Part shown: in pieces, positions 9,438 through 21,861 of the stretch | Layout: each line of letters starts with the position of its first letter | Numbering within the stretch: position 1 is the stretch's first letter | DNA from: Prosapia bicincta | Lineage: Eukaryota; Arthropoda; Insecta; Hemiptera; Cercopidae | Length of the DNA stretch: 64,000 bases | Direction of reading: 5' to 3' | Assembly: GCA_036971475.1 (NCBI GenBank) | Contig: JBAIZL010000001.1 | Coordinates: 281,509,925 to 281,573,924, forward strand | Translations under genes and position numbers: made by a program | The notes under the pieces: model-generated | Told to the model about the DNA's origin: nothing | The model's database searches: none | The model's input: only the letters and a program-made list of their open reading frames with translations

Positions 9438-11103
9438 TGTAACGGGTTGAAATGTCCCATCACAATTCAATAAAAATTGAAATAATCTCAATTTATAAAA
9501 TATTATTAAATAAATTTTTCAAGCCATGAATATTGATCATTAAGTCTATGATTCTAAAATAAATTGTAATTGTACAAAAATCATGACTTCGGGAGTGTTT
9601 TGTGTGCTACGTAAAAATCAGGTTTCTACAATATTTTAAGTAAACAGTTAAGACAAGAAAAAATGGCAAAATCCAAGTCAGACAAGCAAATCGAGGGTGG
9701 GGAAATAGAGACGATAACTGTCGCTGAGCGTTTAGGTGCTGTCTCGTAATTAGGCCACTGACCAGAAAGGTCATAGTTTCTGTTAAATTATCAAAATTAC
9801 CAAAATGGATTTCTAGAGCATAAACTCCAGGCCGCGGAGCGCGGAAACAATGTAATATGTCTTAATTTATGTCTAGTGAAAACTAGACATCGAAATATGA
9901 AAAATCACGGTTAAATTTTCATTTGTCAAGAAACTGGCTTCGCCGAATTTGTCCGTTTCTGCCTCCTGGATGAACCAAATTCCAGACGAGAAGAACTACC
10001 AGTCTGGAAGCTTAAAGTCATCTAATAGGACCTTGGGAAAGTGAGATTTGGGCAAGTCATGATTTCTATACAAATTTAGTAATTAAATAAAATTTGATCT
10101 TGAAATACGTTCCAAAGATTCAAATAAATGCTTTAAATGTGTAAAATTATAAATAATGGCTTTAAATAATTACAAAATTATTTAGTTATAAAAATGGTTA
10201 TGTAAAAATGTTCAAATGTTTGCAAATATAGAAAAATAGTAAAGTATATAGAAAAAGATAGAAAGAATATTAGGCATATTTATAAAATAAATTCATTCAT
10301 AATATCTAAGTAAGTGCAGTAAAGTTTGTTACAACCAGTAGTTAAATAAACTAGGAAAAAATATTTATCAATATTTAACTTGTAGAAAAATATATATAAT
10401 TTCCCAAGCAGAAATTACTAAACAAAATCAATCACAAATTATTTAGTATTTCTGAATCAGTCATAAAATTTGAAATTTAGTTGTAATTAAAATATTTCTA
10501 TTATATATATATAAAGTGATAAGCCTGTAAATCAATGTTTTTTGTGGTAGTAGAATTAGTAACAAATTTGGTTTAAATAATACAATATGTAAATTTATTG
10601 AATGTCATTTAACTGCTGGCACAAAATAAGATCATAAATTAAATTTATAATAATTGAAATAAACTTAGCCAACCTCCCTGCAAATAAATATCAAAGTAAT
10701 TTTAGTTTATTTAAGGAAAATTTAATTTATGTTTTGTTGGCTAAGGACTTTAAGATAATACCATTTAAAAATATATATTCAATTTATTTCAGTCACAAAT
10801 TTCTTTATTATTAAATTCAGTTTCCAACAACAGCCAAAAGAGTAATTTTTATTGAATTAATCCTCTGTACAAAAATATTAAATTTAATTATGTCCCAACT
10901 AGTAAATTATAATGGTAAATTAATAAAATCAATAAAATTATTAAAATCTAGCCTATAATCAGTCAGTCATATTAATTTAGTAATAAATAGCTAGAAATCA
11001 ATGTGCAACCTAAAGATAATCGAGCAACCCATCCAGAGAAATTAATTAAATTAAATTATACTTTATGAGCTAGCTTAAGGACTAGGTGGTTTTACTTTAA
11101 AGC

Positions 11104-11177
11104 CCAGGAGTTAATACTCACTGGCAGGTTTTACCATATGAAACACAGGAACTCTTTTAGGAGGATATGGTAAGACT
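11104..11177 (+). ncRNA. Two-hairpin RNA motif in LTR2
   Basis: Hairpin 1 is CCAGGAGT (11104-11111) with ACTC and CTGG (11116-11119, 11121-11124). Hairpin 2 is a 13-bp stem (11127-11139 with 11165-11177, core TTACCATAT/ATATGGTAA plus G-U pairs). The loop holds ACACAGGA (11143-11150). Both stems differ in sequence from those of LTR1 yet still pair. Confidence 0.6.
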
Positions 11178-11236
11178 CTATCTTGCACGGACCTTACTAA
11201 AGCAGGAGCATGGTGGAGAGATGTCTTCAAAGCATG

Positions 11237-11278
11237 GTAAGGCAAATTTATGATGTGATAAATTTTATGTGTTTTCAG
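11237..11278 (+). other. Possible short intron in the LTR2 leader
   Basis: GGTAAG at 11236-11241 and TTTTCAG ending at 11278, followed by CTGAC as in LTR1. At 42 nt it is near the lower limit for insect introns. Confidence 0.3.
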
Positions 11279-11453
11279 CTGACATAAATTAGACCATATG
11301 ACAGATCACTGACCTTACCACGACTTTAAATGCACTTTATAGACAACGTTCCCAGGGTATACTTATTAGATGGGATTTTAATACTTGCACATGTAACTAG
11401 GTGGTAGGCAACTTTCGACAGGTTGAAGGTTGGCGGGGTAAAGCACCGTTGCA

Positions 11454-12473
11454 GTACTTGTAACTACGTTTATTCTGTATGGTATATATTTAGCTTACGT
11501 ACTTGTAACTACGTTTATTCTGTATGGTATATACTTAGCCTACGTACTTGTAGCTACGTTTATTCTGCATAGTATATACTTAGCCTACTTACTTGTAACT
11601 ACGTTTATTCTGTATGGTATATATTTAGCTTACGTACTTGTAACTACGTTTATTCTGTATGGTATATACTTAGCCTACGTACTTGTAACTACGTTTATTC
11701 TGTATGGTATATATTTAGCTTACGTACTTGTAACTACGTTTATTCTGTATGGTATATATTTAGTTTACGTACTTGTAACTACGTTTATTCTGTATGGTAT
11801 ATATTTAGCTTACGTACTTGTAACTACGTTTATTCTGTATGGTATATATTTAGCTTACGTACTTGTAACTAGGTTTATTCTGTATGGTATATACTTAGGC
11901 TACGTACTTGTAACTACGTTTATTCTGTATGGTATATATTTAGCTTACGTACTTTTAACTACGTTTATTCTGTATGGTATATACTTAGCCTACGTACTTG
12001 TAACTACGTTTATTCTGTATGGTATATATTTAGCTTACGTACTTGTAACTACGTTTATTCTGTATGGTATATACTTAGCCTACGTACTTGTAACTACGTT
12101 TATTCAGTATGGTATATATTTAGCCTACGTACTTGTAACTACGTTTATTCTGTATGGTATATATTTAGCTTACGTAATTGTAACTACGTTTATTCTGTAT
12201 GGTATATACTTAGCCTACGTACTTGTAACTACGTTTATTCTGTATGGTATATATTTAGCCTACGTACTTGTAACTACGTTTATTCTGTATGGTATATATT
12301 TAGCCTACGTACTTGTAACTACGTTTATTCTGTATGGTATATATTTAGCCTACGTACTTGTAACTACTTTTATTCTGTATGGTATATACTTAGCCTACGT
12401 ACTTGTAACTACGTTTATTCTGTATGGTATATATTTAGCCTACGTACTTGTAACTACGTTTATTCTGTATGGT
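11454..12473. repeat. 45-bp satellite, array 2 (about 22 monomers)
   Basis: The same 45-bp unit, continuing array 1 across the solo LTR. Two variants, one with TTAGCTTACG and one with ACTTAGCCTACG, alternate through much of the array, giving a partly dimeric structure. It ends within a monomer at the start of the dispersed repeat (CAGATTCTAATAC). Confidence 0.97.
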
Positions 12474-12494
12474 ACAGATTCTAATACAGGTATG

Positions 12495-12540
12495 CAGGCG
12501 CGTATCCAGCGACTTGCTTTGGGGTGGGGGCAATCGATGC

Positions 12541-12601
<61 letters not shown>

Positions 12602-12674
12602 AACAAAAGTCAAAATACAAATACAAGAATTATATTTGAATTTACAATTCATATACATATACATATACATATTG

Positions 12675-12715
<41 letters not shown>

Positions 12716-13238
12716 GTGTGTGTGTGTGCTCGCACGCGTGCGTGTATGTAAAAACATAGAACAGAAAAAGTTCTTTCTACGCTTGCGTTAGAAATCGGTA
12801 ACGTGATAAAGATTCGTAGCAAATTAGACTTTTTAATAAATAATTATACCAGTTTCGATAACACTTATGGCTAGGGAATAAGCTATTATTATAAAAATGG
12901 TTTATTAATTAATACAAGTAGTTATTCTTCCAATACGAACAATTCTGGAGTCAACTACGAATATTACGCTTGCAAAATTACGTATTGAAAATCATATGTT
13001 TGAGACTAAGCTTCACTATCTGTTGTTAAAACGTTTAGACGTTTACGATTCTATGCCGAGGGAACGCGTCACATATTCAAATTAAAATATAATTTTTTAT
13101 TTACAATAAAAGACGAATTAACTTGAGTAAAAGTCTAATTTAATAGAAAGTCCAAATTTAATAATATATTGTCGATTTTTAACAAAAAAGTTCTTGAGGG
13201 TTGGGGGGGCGATCGCCCCCCCCTTGGATACGCGCCTG
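12495..13238. mobile_element. Non-autonomous inverted-repeat DNA transposon, 744 bp
   Basis: Starts CAGGCGCGTATCCA and ends TGGATACGCGCCTG, a perfect 14-bp terminal inverted repeat. GGTATG flanks both ends (12489-12494 and 13239-13244). The matching place in copy 2 (near 53757) has a single site and no insert. The CAG...CTG ends suggest hAT, but hAT duplications are normally 8 bp, so the superfamily is left open. The interior is AT-rich with two (TA)n tracts and no transposase. Confidence 0.8.
12543..12711. repeat. (TA)n tracts
   Basis: Two (TA)n runs, 12543-12598 and about 12677-12711, separated by a unique stretch that resembles one arm of the foldback at 52836-52942. Confidence 0.95.
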
Positions 13239-13244
13239 GGTATG

Positions 13245-13470
13245 AAAATTGTAAAAAATATATTGAAAACAATAATAAATAAATACAATTTATACATTTT
13301 TGTTGACGCAATAAATCTATAAAAGTATAATCGGAATAGTTTTAGGCTAGTTACAATGACACTTGATACTTTATCACCAGTAGGTAACAATTAATAAAAA
13401 GATATGTAAATTCCTACTTATGTCAACCAAGAAAAATTTTATTCTACTTACTTTTTATTAAATAATTGGT

Positions 13471-13519
<49 letters not shown>

Positions 13520-15317
13520 TATTATATACTTATGACAATCACAATATTAAGTGGTAAAATAGTAAGCAAAACTATTTAACATTAAGTGTCATCCACTACA
13601 AGTTTTATAAAATGTATTTGAACATGGAAGGATGAATAAATGGGTATTTTATTAACCATTGAAAATTGAACAAGATTTATAAATATAAGGGAGAGTTTGA
13701 ACTAAATGTAGGAATTGAATAATATCGGGTCGCCCTGCCTCTCCTGCACCGGCCATGGCTCATGATGACAAAGACTATTTACTCATAAAAAGGAACAAAG
13801 TAGCTACCAGGAATAACTATAGATGATGGTGCAGATATCCAATAAAGAAGCGAGGGCTACCAATTTCCTACAGGTTATAAAATAACCATTTATAAATATT
13901 GTAGTAAGGGATGTAAGAAGTATTTTTCTAAGGTGAAGAGGGTGTTACGTATTTATTTTTGGATAGTGGGTATTAGAAATTACCATGGAATTTTAACATT
14001 ATTACAATCATGACTGCAATTATTATTGTAAATTTGTCACATTCAGTGATAAGTAATCAGGGAGGTGACAGATCAAGGGGCATGGCTCAGGGAATAATAA
14101 GAAAAAAAATATTAAATATGTTGCCGATATCACAATATTCGTTACTTTCAACTGTAGCACCAGACGTAACTGAGGGAAAGATAGAGCAATATTCATATTT
14201 GAAATCTATATAAAACCAACCTTGAAGAATATTTAATAAAAAAAACTAAAAGGTAGTTATGAAATTTAATTTTAGGGCATAATTATCTTCCAACAAAGGC
14301 TTTTTATATTGCTGTTTGTCATCATTCGAAAATAAGTTTTAAATCCCAAAGGGATCCGCACTTGGAATTTCTACAGCGGCATTAGTTTCAAAACCAAGAA
14401 AATATTCCCCTACATCCCTCCACACGAAATTAAATAATTTATTTGCGAAATGTATCCGCAAATATATGGATAAATATGGGTACAGGAGTGGTAGGGAGGT
14501 TGTTAGTGAGATGATAGATAGGGGGACATCTTATTATGCTACGGAGGGGGCTTCTCCCTATGGTGTGTAGTACCATTGGTGCACTGGAGGAAGTTGCCTA
14601 AGCTCCATGTCCATCCCTATAAAGAAAAATGTTTACGCCCGTCATTCTTCATTCAAAAAGGTATAGCGCACATGCGCCTTATATAAATTCAACTATCAAA
14701 ATTTACCAAAATATAGGTGTTAATAATACATATTTTGGTTTTGTTTGTGAATAAAAGAATTAGGAGCATTAGTTAGTTAGCAAATTAAAATGATATTAAT
14801 ATTTAAATCCATCTATAATAAAAGCTTGATGAATACTGTTAGAAATATACATTTGTTGAGTTTGTTCCCTAAAGTGATAGCTGAAGTAACTTTTTTGGTT
14901 TGGGAAATATTACAACTGAGTTGATGCCATCTACTGGCTGTTGTTGATTTCCTTGGCTCGCCTTTAACGAAACTATGGGTTCGCCGCTGTGTAATACTAG
15001 ACTAATATTAAATCATTATCAATTTTGCATTACCTCTGAATTACAAGCCGAGTTTGGACTGGTAGTTTTAACTTAACAAAAAGGCTTTCCGTATTTACTC
15101 TCATTTCAAAATTGTTTAAATTTCAACCTTGGTTGGTTTTCAGTTTCTATCGTTTTTCAAATATTTCTTATTCATTTAATTTTCACTACCGAAATTATGT
15201 ATATATACATATATTAAAACAAATACAAGAATATTTATTAATTAATATTGGATATAAATTAATAAATATTCTTGTATTTGAATAACCTATGTTGTTTTAA
15301 ATTATTAAAACGTATTT

Positions 15318-15382
<65 letters not shown>

Positions 15383-15607
15383 GTTTGCATCTCTTGCCGA
15401 AACGTATAAATTCTCCATCCAACTTAAAATAGTTATATAAAGTTTGGCTATATACATTATAAATTAAACGCCTTTATGACTGAAACTCACCCCTTCCACC
15501 CATGCTAGGATCTTAGTCACCAATTCCAGGGAGCAACCACCGCAACAAGTATTTAATCTTTGTGATCGCAATTTCCGTCTTTTCTGAAAAACCAGATTAG
15601 GTAGGCC

Positions 15608-15698
<91 letters not shown>

Positions 15699-16550
15699 CG
15701 CAATATGTATTCTTGTGTATTAATAAAGACATAAGTCAAAATACAATAAAAAAAAAATGTTGTAATTTACTTACTAACACAATTCAAAGATTAAAAATTT
15801 GATTTTGTTAAAAATTTTCAAAACTTCAAAAATTTTCAAAAATGTTTATATGTTTATAATAGATGTTACATTTTTTTTCTTAATTGATGAAAATTTAAAA
15901 TGAACCACAAATTTTTTGAAAGAGGTTAAATTTTTAAGATTTTCCACGTGTACAAATATTTGAGAAATAAATATTTAAATATCAAAATTAAAAGCAAAAT
16001 TGTTTAGTTTATAAATGTCTTTAAAATATTGACTTTTCTTGAAAAATGTTTCTGCTTATGTATGTCTCATGATTATATTCCTTCTGTGATCAGTCCTAAA
16101 TTTAGAATTATTTAACTCATCTCTATGATACATCTCTACGTCTCTATGATACATCTATGAACTAAAAGCTATTTATGCGGTGTTATTCTAAATTTACTGA
16201 TAATATGGTTTATTTCTTAAAAGAGTTTCCGAAAATATTTTGTAATAATATTTATATTGAAGAAGATATTCTTTTGTGGCCCAATTAGAAAGTAGGTCTA
16301 GCCACAGTTTTCGTTGAATATACTAAACTAAATCTATACAAAGCTTTAGGAATGATATTCATTTATCACTATTACACGTATACAGCACTACACACATAGA
16401 ATATTACACATTACAAGCATTACAAATACACATCATTACACTTATATATTATTACACATATACAGCAATACACATATACAGCTATACACAATACAGTAAC
16501 AAACATATAAAGCATTACACATATACATATTTACATATATAAATCATGAT

Positions 16551-16626
<76 letters not shown>

Positions 16627-16710
16627 TTACACTTATATAGCTTGAAATATAAACAGTATTACACATAATAACCACCACAACAGATAAATTTCTTCACTGA
16701 AATATATTTG

Positions 16711-16769
<59 letters not shown>

Positions 16770-16933
16770 ATTCACATATTCAGCATTACATAAATACAGC
16801 ATTACACATATACAGCACTACACATTTATTATTTTTTGAAGAAATATGAATTTGAACAAAATAATATATTTGGTTTTCTTAGATAAAATATAAGGAGGAA
16901 ACACTTGACTACAAACGTAATTAATGTAGTAGT
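13245..16933. other. Non-coding body of dispersed repeat copy 1
   Basis: No gene seen. It includes a stretch near 14140-15200 shared with 28646-29940 and 54680-56220. A hairpin at about 15213-15283 has ACAAATACAAGAATATTTAT facing its complement. (TA)n tracts lie at 15323-15380, 16554-16597 and 16717-16767, an (ATGT)n then (AC)n compound tract at 15611-15695, and a degenerate 16-bp repeat (CATATACAGCATTACA) at 16370-16540 and 16770-16830. Confidence 0.75.
13474..13516. repeat. (TA)n microsatellite
   Basis: Pure TA dinucleotides; the matching place in copy 2 (near 54000) has only a few. Confidence 0.95.
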
Positions 16934-17532
16934 TACAAAACATTTCTCGGCAAGCTGGCCTGAGCAACCGGGCGGGTCCACAGGTGGCGGATAGTGGACG
17001 GCCTACAGAAATGTAGGTTACCTGTGAATAAGGATTCCGGAAGGTTTCTGAATATGCAGGCCTGGACCAAGGCTATGGTTCAAAGGTGAGGAATTATCCC
17101 TCCTCGTCAGTCAACCGGTTGGGTGTGGTAGAAATAACTGCTCTGACCGGGGAGACTGGGGTAGTTGGGAATTAAGTCCTCACAATGCTACTCTCACCTC
17201 CCAGGTGAACCAAGGGCAATGCGACAGTGAAGTATGGGCGGGAAACTACCCTAACGACACAGTTGTAAAAAAGAGAGTAAAGCAGGCTGTTCGCTCCATG
17301 AGCAACAGTTAATAATGTCCTGAACTTGGGGTGTGCTTCAAGGTCAGAGACTGAATACCCAATCCAAGGTGGAAGGCATCGTGCCGAAGGATGAATGGCT
17401 GCAGGGTATAAAATGCAGTCGCACACGATCCCCTTGAGGAACCAGACAAAACCTCATTGTATATTGTCTTGCCAGGGCAGTGGGGGCTCTGCTCTGGTCG
17501 ACCTTTATTTCCCCCATACTCGTGGGACGTTT

Positions 17533-17832
17533 ATGGACCAGAATAACACAAAAAATGATTTTGAGACTGCACAGACGGCGGGAGCCAATGAGATGGCAAA
17601 CCATGGGTCTGTAGCAGAGATGCCAACGGCAACCATCACTGGGGGTGCGGGGGCGGCTGTCAAGCTGCCGACTGCAGAAACCGGTGAAGTGGCTGCAGAG
17701 TTGATCACGCTCTCTTTACGGAGAAAGCGTATGAGTGGAGCGGCCAAAAGGCGGCTCCGAAAAGAACAGGCGAGAGCAGCGTGGAGTGCCAATAACCCTG
17801 AAAAAACGAAGGGGAGGCCAAAACCGAGCTGA
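17533..17832 (+). pseudogene. ORF1 of the non-LTR element, N-terminal part
   Basis: Starts at ATG 17533 (MDQNNTKNDFE) and is followed by an Ala/Thr-rich stretch and a basic run, SGAAKRRLRKEQARAAW, then a stop. The sequence then continues coding-like in another frame (17735-17944, basic and Ser/Pro rich, ending STSKRPRSAT) before the next fragment. ORF1 is therefore broken at least twice. Family knowledge: ORF1 proteins of such elements bind the element RNA. The ATG at 17395 in the same frame is less likely to be the real start because the stretch after it shows no conserved character. Confidence 0.6.
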
Positions 17833-17943
17833 GTCTGTCAAAGTCCCGGGCTTGGATGTTGTGAGGAGGGATTTGCAACAGGGAAGCAATCAACCAAGAG
17901 AACCAAACCCCAGCACATCTAAAAGGCCTAGGAGTGCGACGTA

Positions 17944-18537
17944 GTGGAGGGAGGAATGAAGAAAGTGAAGCTGGGACAAGGGGGGGATGCTGGAGTGTCT
18001 TCGGGCACATACGGCGATACCCTCAGGCAAAAGCTAGCAATTGTCCCAGTTAGTTACCCTGAGAGACAACTCTCGGAAGAGATGGCGTTGGAGCTGGAGG
18101 AGCTGTTCTTCTCGGAACTGCTATCCGCTGAGGCGGAGAGTGGGGATAGAGGATTCAGGACAGCATACTTAGAGAGGGGAGCTCTAAATGTCGTATGCTC
18201 CTCGCGGGAGAGCCTGGAGTGGGTCCTTCGGGTCCTGCCAAGCTTCACCCTGAGTGAGGGGGTAAATTTGAAGGCAGGGCCACCCAAGGAGATCTTTTGC
18301 ATTGCAAAGGTGTCAATGTGGGTGCCCAAACCCTACAATGACAAGGAGCCGGAAGAGATCCTGAAGGTGGTCAAAACCCAGAACCCTGGGGTAGTTCAGG
18401 ATACTTGGAAGGTGATTGTTAGGAAAAGGGAGGATGCAGGTCTTACCCTGATATTGTATATAGGAGAGGGCTCACTCAGGGCACTGCGGAACAACAACCT
18501 GAGGGTGAACGTGGGGCTGAGACAGCCTGAGCCTTGA
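17944..18537 (+). pseudogene. ORF1 of the non-LTR element, C-terminal domain (DUF4780-like)
   Basis: 197 codons open in one frame. The stretch LAIVPVSYPERQLSEEMALE, then FRTAYLERGALNVVC and ESLEWVLRV, resembles the domain of unknown function (DUF4780) found in ORF1 of insect non-LTR elements. There is no good ATG in context; the first is at 17956. It ends 73 bp before the ORF2 start. The likely role is RNA binding or particle formation. Confidence 0.6.
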
Positions 18538-18610
18538 ACGTGGCGTTCAAGGTGCTCTCTAGTCTTGGGGCTGCTCTGCGAACCCAGGCAACTGCGAAGT
18601 AAGCAGGAAA

Positions 18611-19486
18611 ATGATCAAGATCCTCCAAGTGAACCTACAGCATAGCAGGGCGGCCAGTGCTGTCGTGTGTAGGATGCTGGACAGGGGAGAGGTGGACTTG
18701 GTGCTCATCCAGGAACCATGGATTTCTGGAGGACGAATATGCGGGCTGGCGACATCTGGAGGTAAGTTGTTGTATGATAAGGACTCCGGTGTTCCCAGGA
18801 CGTGTATCCTGGTTAGGAGGGGGTTGAGTGCTTTTGTACTAACGAACTTCTGCTGCAGGGACTTGTTAGCAGTGACGGTGGAGCTGCGGGCGGAGGGGAG
18901 GATGAAGAGGCTGAACCTGGCCACGGCATATCTTCCCTTTGACTACACGGGGGCTCTACCAACACAAGAGCGGAGGAGCCTGGTCGAGCACTGCGGGGCT
19001 GTGGATGAGGAGCTGCTGGTGGGGATGGATGCTAACTCCCATCACACTTCGTGGGGAAGTACAGGTACCAACACTAGAGGTGAGAAACTTTTAGCTTATC
19101 TTAGCTCTAAAAATTTACTAGTCTTAAATCAGGGGGAAGAGCCGACGTTTATCACTAGGGCCAGACAGAAGGTCCTGGACATTACGGTGGCATCGAACCA
19201 GATGGCTAGGTATGTACTAAATTGGTATGTGTCGGATGAACCATCTTCTTCTGATCACAGACATATTAGGTATGATATCTCTCTAAATCCAGCCATGCTT
19301 CGCCCAACCAGGGATCCAAGAAGAACAAACTGGGACTTCTACAGGAGAGACCTGGGTGTTCGGATTGACGAGGCTGGATTGGAGTATGGTGGGAGGAGTG
19401 AGCTAGAAGACTCTGCCACATTGGTTGGCGAGGCTATAGTAGAATCCTTTACTGATAACTACCCTCTCAGTGAGGGAGGAAAGTAG
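18611..19486 (+). pseudogene. ORF2 segment: apurinic-type endonuclease domain
   Basis: Starts at ATG 18611 with MIKILQVNLQHSRAAS, typical of R1/LOA-type ORF2. Endonuclease motifs follow in order: IQEPW (catalytic Glu), GMDANSHHTSWGS (catalytic Asp and Asn), and SSSDHRHI (SDH, catalytic Asp and His). All key residues are present. This domain nicks target DNA so that reverse transcription can be primed there. The frame ends early at 19486 next to G-rich runs. The protein continues one frame over (DPSWWNKKLAKLRK from 19489), so a single-base change separates it from the next segment. Confidence 0.85.
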
Positions 19487-19488
19487 GG

Positions 19489-20700
19489 GATCCGTCATGG
19501 TGGAACAAGAAGCTAGCCAAACTTCGGAAGACCACCAGGAGACTCTTTAATAGAGCAAAAAAGAACGGGGAGTGGGACATGTATAGGAAAACACTAACCG
19601 AATACAACAGGGCAATTAGAGAAGCGCGCAGGAAGTCCTGGAAGGAGTTTTGTCATGAGATTGACAAAACTCGGGAAGGGGCACGACTGCATAAAGTGCT
19701 CTCTAAGGACCCAGTTAACCCGGTGGGGATGCTAAGTACCCTACTGGGAAATATAACAAAAACGGCAGGGGAAACTGTGGAAGAATTAATCAGAACACAT
19801 TTCCCTTCCAGTACACTGAGAAAACGTGGGGGAGCAGACACTGAACCAGTTGCCAAACTCTCTACAAGACGTGGTAAGAGGGAGGACTGGGAAGTGGCAA
19901 GGAGGATAGTAACTCCACAAAGGGTAAGATGGGCTATTGGCACATTTAAACCCTACAAATCTCCAGGTCCAGATGGGATCTATCCTGTGCTGCTGCAGCA
20001 GGGAATGGATATGCTGGTGCTGGTACTTACTAAATTATACAGGCTAAGCATTGCTCTAGAGCATGTGCCGGCAGCCTGGAAATCTAGTAAGGTGGTCTTT
20101 ATACCTAAGCCCACCGGTAACCAATCGGAAGGGAAAGGATACAGACCTATTACACTCATGTCCTTTGTTCTCAAGGGACTTGAAAAACTGGTTGATAGGC
20201 ATATTAGGGGGAGGTGCTTTGGCTATCAAACCACTGCATTGGAACCAGTATGCTTATCAAACAGGGAAATCCTGCGAGGGAGCTCTCCATCAAGTGGTTG
20301 GTAGGATTGAGCAAATGATCGCTAAGAAAGGTTGTGCCATAGGTGCCTTCCTCGACATTGAAGGGGCTTTCAATAACCCCTCAGTGGAGACGATGGTAAG
20401 TGGTGCAAGGCGTCATGGAGTGGATGCGACCACTTGTGGTTGGATAGGTTCCATGTTAACAAATAGAAGCATTTCTGTAGAGGTGGCAGGGGAGGTCAGA
20501 AGGACGGAGACAAGTCTGGGCTGTGCACAGGGGGGGTATTCTCTCTCCTCTGTTGTGGTGCCTAGTGGTTGACAACCTTATTGAACTCCTGAATGAACAG
20601 GGGTACTTCTGTCTAGGATATGCGGACGACATAGTGGTCCTGATCCTGGGCAGATTCCCTGATACAGTCCTTGAGGTAATCAGAAATCCTCTATGACTGA
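19489..20700 (+). pseudogene. ORF2 segment: reverse transcriptase domain, frameshifted
   Basis: Three frames in succession carry one reverse transcriptase. The first runs 19489 to about 20207, with FKPYKSPGPDGIYP and SEGKGYRPITLMS. A shift at a five-G run (20207-20211) leads into a frame with NQYAYQTGKSCEGALH and the motif A region GAFLDIEGAFNN. A second shift at a seven-G run (20530-20536) leads into the LSPLLW region and the catalytic YADD (20619-20630). A stop follows at 20694-20696. Both shifts lie at G homopolymers, so base-calling error is a possible cause. The catalytic Asp residues are intact. Confidence 0.85.
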
Positions 20701-20787
20701 TTGAAAAGTAGTGTAAAAAGGAGAACCTTAGGGTAAATAAAGGCCAACCAGGCACAGACAAGAGCTAAACTGAGCTCTATCCAGAGA

Positions 20788-21861
20788 TTGGCCTGTCTGT
20801 GCACACTGGGAGCGATGTCAACTACACCAGGTGCAACAATGGAAGTAATGCTTAACCTCCCTCCCCTTGAGCTTGTCCTTAGGGGAGAGGCAAGGCTGGC
20901 GGCATGGAGATTGCGCAACTCGAGCAACTGGGCTAACCTCCCAGATGTTTCGGGACATATGAGTATCGAGTGCGTGGTCAAAGAACCCGTCTTGGAAATG
21001 GGCAGCGACCACATTACTCGAACGTTTGCACCTGACCAGGTCCACCAAACTATGATGGAATGGTCAGGGACATTAATATCGGGAGCTCAGATCTGGTACA
21101 CAGATGGCTCCAAGATGGACTTCGGCACTGGAGCGGGAGTGTATTGTAAAAATCCAAGGGTAAAACTATACGGAGGGATAGCGAGAAGGGGAACACAAGG
21201 CACCCGGATTGCTATTTTCTCCGACAGTCAGGCAGCAATTAAGGCACTAAACGGACATGTGATCACCTCGGCCATAGTCAGGGAGTGCCTAAATAACCTA
21301 CAAGCCCTGGCAAGGCACAATCAAATCAAGATAGGTTGGGTACCAGGGCATAGGGGAATACTTGGAAATGAAGCCGCAGATGCGCTGGCCAGGGAGGGGT
21401 CTTCGACTCCCCTGATTGGACCGGAGCCTGCGGTAGGTATTCCCAAATCCATGGTCAAGATGAAAGTGCGAAGGTGGATGGCTGAAAGACACTGTGAGCA
21501 CTGGATCAGGGCTGAAGGGATGAGACACAGTAAGCTAACCCTTAGGAAACCTTCCTTGGGGCTGCAGAAGAGTCTCATCTATCTGTCTAGGCAGGAACTG
21601 AGGATAGCCACAGGTCTACTCACGGAACACTGTGGAATAAGGAAACATTTGCATAAAATGGGTATCTACAAAGATGAACCAGTGTGCAGATTATGCGGGC
21701 AGGAACTGGAGACTGCCACACACATTATTTACAGATGTGAAGTACTTGCTGAGAGTCGCTTCAACCTCTTTGGTGATGGAACTTCTTTGGTGGACGCTGA
21801 AGGTAAAACTCTAGTCAGGAAACTCCTAAACCTGATAAGAGGGAAGGGGTTATTTGACTAG
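20788..21861 (+). pseudogene. ORF2 segment: RNase H domain and C-terminal Cys-His motif
   Basis: 357 codons. RNase H motifs are YTDGSK (first Asp, near 21103), IFSDSQAAIKAL (near 21220) and VPGHRGILGNEAADALA (last Asp). The stretch that should hold the catalytic Glu (usually AE-[IV]-[YL]-A) is absent: the sequence jumps from KLYGGIARRG to TQGTRIAIFSDSQ, an apparent in-frame deletion of about 20-25 codons. The C-terminus has VCRLCGQELETATHIIYRC, a CCHC-type motif usual in this clade. RNase H would normally remove the RNA template strand; this copy probably cannot. Confidence 0.85.

Larger units (their letters stand above)
9438..11453 (+). mobile_element. Solo LTR (LTR2) inserted in the satellite
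   Basis: 2016 bp, starting TGTAACGG and ending CCGTTGCA, an imperfect terminal inverted repeat with TG...CA ends. It is flanked by GTAC on both sides (9434-9437 and 11454-11457), and the satellite monomer resumes exactly in register after the second GTAC. No coding sequence lies inside, so this is a solo LTR left by recombination between two LTRs. It carries the two-hairpin motif at 11104-11177. Confidence 0.85.

Noticed and set aside
9007..9450. 147-codon ORF in satellite array 1
   Set aside because: The 45-bp period keeps a frame open; the translation is a 15-residue repeat that ends where the LTR inserted.
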